Of a DNA stretch of 38,198 nucleotides, positions 33,197 to 38,198 are shown piece after piece. The translations under genes and the position numbers were made by a program. Source of the stretch: Alphaproteobacteria bacterium (GTDB lineage: Bacteria > Pseudomonadota > Alphaproteobacteria > Caulobacterales > Parvularculaceae); NCBI GenBank assembly GCA_016125455.1, contig WGLS01000029.1:1-38198 (forward strand), in the 5' to 3' direction. Numbering within the stretch: position 1 is the first letter of the stretch; each line of letters starts with the position of its first letter. The notes under the pieces are model-generated. The model was not told the DNA's origin. It saw only the letters and a program-made list of their open reading frames with translations, and did no database searches.

Positions 33197-34855
33197 ATGG
33201 CCCACCTTCGTATCCTGAACTACGCCATCAACGGGAATGGGGCGGGCGACGTCTATCGACAGATTTCCGTTCACCGGTGGCTAAGACGGTATGCGGATCA
33301 TGCCGGGCATGGTCTCGAAGCGCTGTTCCTAACATCGTCCGAAACGCAGCCCATCGACCTTTCAGAGGCGGTGGCTTCGGTAAGCCTGCCAACGACGCGC
33401 GCGGCCAGACGGGCGAGTGTCGAGACGCGCGCCCATCGCGCGATTGCGAAACAGGTTGTCTGGCAGACAGTCGGCTCGTTCCACCCCGATCTACTAATCG
33501 TCGATGGCTGGCCGCGAGGCGCCTTCGGCGAACTCGTTAGCGTGTTCGATCTATGCCGAACGTCTGCTCTACTCTGGGGGCCAGAATTGGCTGATCTCGT
33601 GGACGAACGAGAGCTAGCTGCGATATCAAGGCTGTTCGACACGGTCATCCTGATGGGGACGGACTCGCCGTTCGGGCCAGCGGACGCCGGATCGGTCCCC
33701 TCGATCGTACACGTCGATTCGCTTGGTCCGCGGGAGAACATCGAACGCCTAGACCGTTGGGAGGCACGCGAACGTCTCGGCGTGTTCAACCGGCATGCGC
33801 GGATCGTCCTCGTCGCCTTTGACGGGCACGACTCCGGTTCGCGGGAGGCGCTGCTTACCTGCTGCGCCGCGGTGGTCGACAGACCAGACACGCACATTAT
33901 AGCATACTGCGGCGCCATCGGGAACGGCCAGATGCTTGCGGCTCCGAACGTTTCATGGCTGAGCGGTTCGCCGAGCGAACTTCTCTTCGGGGTCGACGCG
34001 GCGATTTGTGACATGAAATGTCATGCGCTGGCCGACTGCTTGATCGCGGGAACGCCTGTCGTCGCCGCGCTTGACGAGAATAGTTTGCCGGAGGCGTCAA
34101 AGCACTGGCGGGCGATGGTCTGCGAGGCCAGCGGCGAGCTGCTGGACATCGGCGACTTGCGAACGTCGAACATCGAGGCGGCGCTCGACCGTCTTCCCGC
34201 CCGGACGCAGGCCTATGGAAGCGCCGCTAGACGAAGCGATAACGGTGCGCGCCGCGCCGCCGCTGCTCTTCTTTGTCTTGTTACAGACAAAAACGACGTC
34301 CACAGCGCCTGCGACGCGATTGACGACAGCGTATTGAGGATCGATGCGGAACTTTCCATACCTGTCAACGCGACGGTACGGATCGCCAGACTACTTTCGG
34401 GAAAAACCGCGCCGGATAAGGACGCCATCGCGGCAGCGGCGATCCTGGCGGAGCAGTTGTTCCTACACATATTAATGCCGCCATATGGGTTCAAGCTAGT
34501 CGTTCCCCTGTGCGAAACCTTGCCGGAAGGGGACGCGGGGCCGCGCGGTGACGCTTTGAGAGCCATTCTCGATGCATTGGCTTGTTACGAAGACTGGGAC
34601 CAAGCGATCGTTTTCGCCGCCGGCCTGGTCCGAGACCCTTCGGCTTCACTTAGCGAGTATGCCCGGGCGCTATGCCGCCTTCTGTCAAGGTGCGGCGATT
34701 ATGGACTTGGACTTGAAGACATCGCCGAGGCGCTTGACGCCGTTCGCCGGCGACCGTCAGTCGACGGCGAGATGGCGGCGATGTGCGTCCTGACCGACAC
34801 GCTTTGTGACTCTACGCCCATGCAACGACCGGCGACCGCTGACACAGGTCCGTGA
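33197..34855 (+). CDS. GT-B-like glycosyltransferase (MurG-related) with helical C-terminal extension
   Basis: 552 residues. It begins LRILNYAINGNGAGDVYRQI, the glycine-rich opening loop of MurG-like GT-B enzymes, followed by alternating strands and helices to about residue 330. The acceptor/donor cleft segment is represented by DAAICDMKCHALADCLIAGT and PVVAALDENS, equivalent to the GG-x-x-(S/T) donor loop, though that loop is degenerate. Residues about 360-552 are helical, of unknown role. The substrate is unknown. It starts 44 bp after the GFY protein and ends 9 bp before the SGNH gene. Confidence 0.68.
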   Translation: MAHLRILNYAINGNGAGDVYRQISVHRWLRRYADHAGHGLEALFLTSSETQPIDLSEAVASVSLPTTRAARRASVETRAHRAIAKQVVWQTVGSFHPDLLIVDGWPRGAFGELVSVFDLCRTSALLWGPELADLVDERELAAISRLFDTVILMGTDSPFGPADAGSVPSIVHVDSLGPRENIERLDRWEARERLGVFNRHARIVLVAFDGHDSGSREALLTCCAAVVDRPDTHIIAYCGAIGNGQMLAAPNVSWLSGSPSELLFGVDAAICDMKCHALADCLIAGTPVVAALDENSLPEASKHWRAMVCEASGELLDIGDLRTSNIEAALDRLPARTQAYGSAARRSDNGARRAAAALLCLVTDKNDVHSACDAIDDSVLRIDAELSIPVNATVRIARLLSGKTAPDKDAIAAAAILAEQLFLHILMPPYGFKLVVPLCETLPEGDAGPRGDALRAILDALACYEDWDQAIVFAAGLVRDPSASLSEYARALCRLLSRCGDYGLGLEDIAEALDAVRRRPSVDGEMAAMCVLTDTLCDSTPMQRPATADTGP

Positions 34856-34864
34856 GGGTCCGCC

Positions 34865-35557
34865 ATGCTCGTATTCGCGAACGGTTGCTCTATGACCATG
34901 GGGGCTGAGCTCGTCTCGCCGGAGACGGACGCCTGGCCGGCGATCCTAGCGGAACGGATGAATGCTCCGTTGCGCAATGTTGCACTTGGCGGCGCCGGCA
35001 ATGACCGTATTGTGCGAACAACTATGACGTTCGTGGCCGAATATCTTGGTTCAGGCGGCGCAACAAACGATTTGTTCGTGCTGATCGGATGGACGTCCCC
35101 CGACCGCCGTGAAGTCGCCTTCTCGCAAGAGGAAGGAACAGCGGACCCAGACCAGTTCTGGATTAGTCTACAAATGCACTTTCCCCCGCAAGATGCGCCA
35201 GAAGACCTTGTCGCCCTACGTCGGGTCATTCGGCGCTCTTTTTGGTCGGATCGCGAGAGCCTGACCCGCTACCTGACCAGCGTCATCTCACTACAGTCAT
35301 TTCTCGCCGCGGAGGGCGTGAGGCATCTGTTTACCCAGGCATTGCCTATAGCGCAGCCTCATCCTGAACTGACCATGCTTCGGAAGCGCGTCCGGCGTGA
35401 CCGGTTTGCGGGATTTGACGACCCCTCAGGCGATTTCCTGACTTTCGTTAGAGCCGGCGGCTTTCCCTCCGGTCCCGACGGCCATCCGCTTCGGGCGGGG
35501 CATCGGGCATGGGCGGAGCGGCTCGCCAAACACGTCGAGCTGCGCTGGAGGAGATGA
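34865..35557 (+). CDS. SGNH-hydrolase-like protein (DUF6071-like)
   Basis: 230 residues. The block order of SGNH esterases is visible: NGCSMTMGAEL (candidate nucleophile Ser9), GGAGNDRIVRTT (Gly and Asn46), FVLIGWTSPDRRE and PDGHPLRAGHRAW (Asp205, His207). The NGCS start and the GWTSP block match the DUF6071 pattern rather than classical GDSL lipases. There is no signal peptide, so it probably acts in the cytoplasm on an ester of the pathway intermediate, as an O-acyl transferase or esterase. Its TGA overlaps the next start as ATGA. Confidence 0.7.
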   Translation: MLVFANGCSMTMGAELVSPETDAWPAILAERMNAPLRNVALGGAGNDRIVRTTMTFVAEYLGSGGATNDLFVLIGWTSPDRREVAFSQEEGTADPDQFWISLQMHFPPQDAPEDLVALRRVIRRSFWSDRESLTRYLTSVISLQSFLAAEGVRHLFTQALPIAQPHPELTMLRKRVRRDRFAGFDDPSGDFLTFVRAGGFPSGPDGHPLRAGHRAWAERLAKHVELRWRR

Positions 35558-35682
35558 ATATATTGAACCCGATCAAAATTCTCGTCCGCGCGATCTTGCG
35601 ACTGTTCAGACGACGACGTGCTGAACGCGCCGCCGACCGTCGCAGCGATGCATCGAGGAAGCGTGATCCGTTTGTTTACTGA
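35554..35682 (+). CDS. 42-residue basic small protein ending DPFVY
   Basis: The ATG overlaps the SGNH stop (ATGA) and is preceded by GGAGGAG. The product starts MNILNPIKILVRAILRLFRR, an amphipathic, very basic helix, followed by a charged linker and the tail SRKRDPFVY. It overlaps the carbamoyltransferase start by about 20 bp, so three genes are coupled. Short proteins with a -PFIYTLF tail (DUF5989) are known beside carbamoyltransferases; the similarity of the tail is from memory and not proven. It could be a partner, anchor or substrate of the enzyme. Confidence 0.55.
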   Translation: MNILNPIKILVRAILRLFRRRRAERAADRRSDASRKRDPFVY

Positions 35683-37156
35683 CGGCCTCGCATGGGGGAT
35701 CAGCGCCGGAGATCATGATGCCGCTCTGGCCGTTGTCGACGGGCGAGACATCCTGTTCGCCGCACACGCGGAAAGATATAGCCGCGTCAAAAATGATCCC
35801 CATCTAAATGAGGATCTCATCGCTGACGCGCTTCAGTTCGGTTCCCCAAGTCAAGTGGTCTTACATGAACGTCCGCTCCTGAAGGCGACGCGAAAATGGC
35901 TTTCAGGGCAGGCGTTCGAAAGCCCGACGCGGGCCAGAAAGGCCACTTCCGACTTGGCGCGTATGCTCCGGAAGCTCGGTGTCGAGGCGCCCATCCGGCT
36001 TGTCGGACACCATCGTTCGCATGCGGCGGCCGCGTATCTGCTATCCGACTTGCCAAGCGCCGCCATTGTGGTGGTCGACGCCATCGGCGAGTGGACGACG
36101 ACGAGTGTCTGGCATGGCGAAGGTGACCAGATACGCCTCGTCTGGACGCAGAATTATCCGCACAGCGTCGGACTTTTCTATTCGGCCTTCACGCGGCGTT
36201 GCGGCTTTCGTCCTAATGAAGAGGAGTTTTTCTTGATGGCGCTCGCCGCCTATGGCGAGCCGTCGCTGACCGATGAGATCAAAGCGGATTTCGTCGCGAC
36301 CGACGTCGCGCCCCGCTTTGAACTGAAGATGAACGTCCACCGTGGCGTCGACTGGTGGCGGCCAGACATCGATAGGACGGAAGACATTGCGGCGAGCGTG
36401 CAGAGGATTACTGAGGACTATTTGGTCGACCTCTGCCGATGGGCGCGCAAGAAAACAAGCGAGACGCGACTGGCGCTCTGCGGCGGCGTCGCGCTGAACT
36501 GCAAGGCCAATTCACGCATCGCAGAAGCGTCTGGATTCGACGAAGTGGTAGTTCCTGCAAACCCGGGTGACGCTGGGTCCAGCCTAGGCGCGATCGCTGC
36601 TTTCGGATCCCGTCGCCTTGCCTTCCGTTCGCCTTTTCTCGGTCACACCATTGGAGGTGCGCCGGACGTCGATGCCGTCGTTGCGGCGCTTGTCGAAGGT
36701 GAGATAGTTGGCCTCGCCCATGGTCGGGCCGAGTTCGGCCCGCGGGCGCTCGGCGGGCGCTCCCTCCTGTGCGATCCGCGGAAGCCGGATGCGCAGGCGC
36801 GGGTCAACGCCGTGAAGCGCCGGGACCGGTTCAGGCCGTTCGCACCTGCCGTTCTTCAGGAGCACTTTCACGACCTGTTCGACGGCCCAGCGCCGTATAC
36901 GCCCTATATGCAGTTTGTCGCGCACGTAAGGAACCCGCGCGCCTATCCGGGCGTGACGCACGTCGATGGGACTGCGCGGGTTCAGACCGTGGCGGCGGAT
37001 CAGGGTGTCTTCAGACGCGTCCTGGAGGGTTTTCACCAGCGCACAGGTTGTCCAGCTCTTCTGAACACAAGCCTCAACGTAAAGGGCGAGCCGCTGGTCA
37101 ATACGCGCGAAGATTGCCGCCGGTTCGAGGAGACCCATGGCGTTCGCGTTTTCTGA
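35663..37156 (+). CDS. Carbamoyltransferase of the NodU/TobZ family
   Basis: About 497 residues from GTG 35663 (GAGGAA just upstream); ATG 35648 is an alternative. The N-terminal YrdC-like/ASKHA carbamoyl-adenylate domain shows WGISAGDHDAALAVV and the metal-binding VGHHRSHAAAAY. The second domain has CGGVALNCKANSRI, the EFGPRALGGRSLLCDPR nucleotide loop, RDRFRPFAPAVL and LNTSLNVKGEPLVNT. The family makes carbamoyl-adenylate from carbamoyl phosphate and ATP and carbamoylates a sugar or hydroxyl group. The protein ends HGVRVF, a normal end for one branch. It is the last gene of the operon. Confidence 0.9.
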   Translation: MIRLFTDGLAWGISAGDHDAALAVVDGRDILFAAHAERYSRVKNDPHLNEDLIADALQFGSPSQVVLHERPLLKATRKWLSGQAFESPTRARKATSDLARMLRKLGVEAPIRLVGHHRSHAAAAYLLSDLPSAAIVVVDAIGEWTTTSVWHGEGDQIRLVWTQNYPHSVGLFYSAFTRRCGFRPNEEEFFLMALAAYGEPSLTDEIKADFVATDVAPRFELKMNVHRGVDWWRPDIDRTEDIAASVQRITEDYLVDLCRWARKKTSETRLALCGGVALNCKANSRIAEASGFDEVVVPANPGDAGSSLGAIAAFGSRRLAFRSPFLGHTIGGAPDVDAVVAALVEGEIVGLAHGRAEFGPRALGGRSLLCDPRKPDAQARVNAVKRRDRFRPFAPAVLQEHFHDLFDGPAPYTPYMQFVAHVRNPRAYPGVTHVDGTARVQTVAADQGVFRRVLEGFHQRTGCPALLNTSLNVKGEPLVNTREDCRRFEETHGVRVF

Positions 37157-37188
37157 CGGGCGACCACCGCCGATAGACGAGATGTACT

Positions 37189-37214
37189 CCGCCAATCAAC
37201 TAAAAATTTGGCGG
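37189..37214 (+). terminator. Weak stem-loop after the carbamoyltransferase gene
   Basis: CCGCCAA (37189-37195) pairs with TTGGCGG (37208-37214) across a 12-base A/T-rich loop, 33 bp past the stop. There is no T-run after the stem, so intrinsic termination is doubtful. It overlaps the end of an IS5 remnant and may be part of that IS end instead. Confidence 0.25.
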
Positions 37215-37335
37215 TAGCGGAATGCCGCGACGCGCAACTTCATGTTATATTTGAGGTAGGCCGTGTGGACGGATTTAACGAGCAGGAATGCGGCGACGAG
37301 GGCTGTGAAGGATCCGAAGTTTCGTTTCGCCTTTC
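37196..37335 (-). mobile_element. IS5-family transposase remnant, C-terminal part
   Basis: The minus strand reads AKRNFGSFTALVAAFLLVKS, then VHTAYLK and a read-through tail to a stop at 37196-37198. KSVHTA is the classic IS5-family C-terminus. It matches the 14093-14252 remnant around RNFGSF but keeps the segment that copy has lost. Upstream it joins IS3 sequence directly, with CGAAA-rich short homology at the joint. Confidence 0.65.
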
Positions 37336-37403
37336 GCCAGGCGTATCTCGACCTCTCGAAGATGCCCGATGATCTCCTCAGCCGCCCGTCTCTTCCGTCC
37401 CAT
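37336..37403 (-). mobile_element. IS3-family OrfA N-terminal fragment
   Basis: From an ATG at 37403 the minus strand reads MGRKRRAAEEIIGHLREVEI and then RLAKGET, matching the start of IS3-family OrfA proteins (LREVEVRLAQGET). After about 27 codons it runs into the IS5 remnant. The preceding 30 bp (TGATATGTTAGACTTGGCTC region, about 37415-37436) may be the IS terminal repeat. It is a dead fragment. Confidence 0.55.
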
Positions 37404-37430
37404 TCCTCAGCTCCTTCATTGGAGCCAAGT

Positions 37431-37751
37431 CTAACATATCACCCGGATCACTTTTCGGGTGGCAGGCCATGCGTCAACGTTTTGGCCGCTCACTGACTTT
37501 TCCAATCTCATCGCGCGATCTGTGAAGCCCTTGCTTTCCGCTAGAAGTTCCCGCCACTTCGGCTCGAAGTGTCGATAATAGCTTCTGAGCATCTTTGCAT
37601 CGCTGCGGGTGAAGCCATCGCCCAAGCCAGCGAGGGCGTCACTTATCGATGCTGAAGCGAAAAAATATGCAGCAAAGGGATCGGTGCTCGGCTGCGCTGA
37701 ACTCAGTCTTGCAAATATGTCATCCCGCGTTGTCGAGGTGTCTTGTTCCGC
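37431..37751 (-). pseudogene. Unknown gene fragment truncated by IS3 debris
   Basis: An open frame of about 107 codons on the minus strand, bounded upstream by a stop (37752-37754), with no good start before an internal ATG. It reads coherently: DPFAAYFFASASISDALAGL, then DGFTRSDAKMLRSYYRHFEP and KWRELLAESKGFTD, a helical soluble protein. The C-terminal few residues come from the IS3 end. Both 5' and 3' ends appear lost. I do not recognise the family. Confidence 0.4.
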
Positions 37752-37802
37752 CTACCTATAAGCCTAGCACGTACGATTTCAAAATTTAGCATGATGATCA
37801 GT

Positions 37803-38058
37803 TCACGCCTGATCTTCCTTGTTCCAACCAAAACGTTTTTCCCAGTATGTGCGCTATTCCTCGTCGGAAATCCCGTCCGGTGACCAGAAGGACGCCTCGT
37901 CCATTAGGACAAAAAGGTCTGCCGATCCAGAGTATCCAGCTGTGACGCGCAGTTGAGCTGTGGCGGAGCTTGGGGTGCGGCCACATATAAGAAGAGCTCC
38001 AGCAGCCGCCCAAACCACTCGCCATATCCACGCCGAATCTTGACCAGGACCCGGCGTT
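37803..38058 (-). pseudogene. Unknown gene fragment cut by the IS5 insertion, with an in-frame TAG
   Basis: Directly inside the IS5 end, the minus-strand frame codes about 67 residues including SADLFVLMDEASFWSPDGIS, reaches TAG at 37854-37856, and continues in the same frame with RTYWEKRFGWNKEDQA to TGA at 37803-37805. The post-stop stretch looks like genuine coding sequence, so the TAG is probably a nonsense mutation after the gene lost its 5' part to the IS. The family is not recognised, and the frame choice is moderately uncertain. Confidence 0.35.
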
Positions 38059-38197
38059 CTAGGTCCTGTTGACAAAGTGATTGATCCATAGACGGATCGA
38101 TGCGATGTGCAGGAAGCCTGTGTAGCTATCGGCGGTTTTATCATACCTTGTCGCGACGCGTCGTGAGTTTTTCAGCTTGTTGAAACAGCGCTCGACG
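38059..38197 (-). mobile_element. IS5-family transposase, 3' end (inverted copy of 1-139)
   Basis: This is the reverse complement of positions 1-139 and codes the same C-terminal 45 residues on the minus strand. The last base of the window (38198) adds one further base of the element. The 3' ends of both IS copies point into the window. Confidence 0.88.
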
Positions 38198-38198
38198 C

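Noticed and set aside
15078-38058. Stop-codon recoding (TAG at 15078 and 37854, TGA at 26404) as a shared system
   Set aside because: The three cases lie in an IS gene, a regulator and an IS-cut fragment, all expected to decay, and use different stops. Core genes end normally at TGA/TAG, so nonsense mutation is simpler.
1-38198. CRISPR array or toxin-antitoxin pair
   Set aside because: No regularly spaced repeats of the right size, no cas-like gene, and no small gene pair with recognisable toxin motifs.

Overview
The window looks like an alphaproteobacterial chromosome segment. It is GC-rich, with many ATGA-type gene overlaps and GTG/TTG starts. It carries a bifunctional N-acetylglutamate synthase/kinase of the Maricaulis type and a recombinase-DUF2924-DUF3489 module. 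Parvularculaceae or Hyphomonadaceae would fit, but I cannot fix the genus. Both window edges are the same 139-bp 3' end of an IS5-family transposase in inverted orientation, so the segment is bounded by two inverted IS copies, probably where an assembly broke.

Region 1 (about 0.1-9.0 kb) is ordinary housekeeping sequence: a truncated gene at the IS edge, an M23 peptidase translationally coupled to NAGS/K and then argC, a membrane-anchored lysozyme-like protein with altered active-site residues, a CPA2 K+/H+ antiporter, a three-gene minus-strand set (small membrane protein, serine hydrolase, zincin) and tRNA-Ser(GGA).

Region 2 (9.0-15.7 kb) is mobile or accessory. Beside the tRNA lie a palindrome and CAGGGAA repeats, then a large serine recombinase with DUF2924 and DUF3489 partners. 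Divergent from these are a ParB-domain DNA methyltransferase and a DUF5681 protein. IS5 and IS3 debris follows, then an IS3-family element whose orfB has an in-frame amber codon.

Region 3 (16.0-26.6 kb) is a metabolic island. A ten-gene minus-strand run encodes two SDRs, a haloalkane-dehalogenase-like hydrolase, an MFS transporter, several small membrane proteins, a cupin lipoprotein and an unusual membrane-isochorismatase fusion. It reads away from a TetR-family gene broken by an in-frame TGA, and a candidate operator sits between the -35 and -10 of the operon promoter. An AraC regulator with two divergent small membrane genes follows; its 3' end abuts a 5' stub of an SRPBCC gene that probably once ended the operon. 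An intact IS3 element (26.60-27.84 kb) closes the island.

Region 4 (28.0-37.2 kb) is the most novel part. Two divergent operons encode two N-terminal-twitch radical SAM enzymes, a GT-A-like and a GT-B-like glycosyltransferase, an SGNH-like protein, a NodU/TobZ-type carbamoyltransferase and several small proteins. Two of the small proteins (42 and 115 aa) end in an aromatic Phe-(Val)-Tyr tail. The set looks like a dedicated modification pathway for a glycan or a peptide. The last kilobase (37.2-38.2 kb) is a mosaic of IS5 and IS3 remnants and decayed gene fragments.
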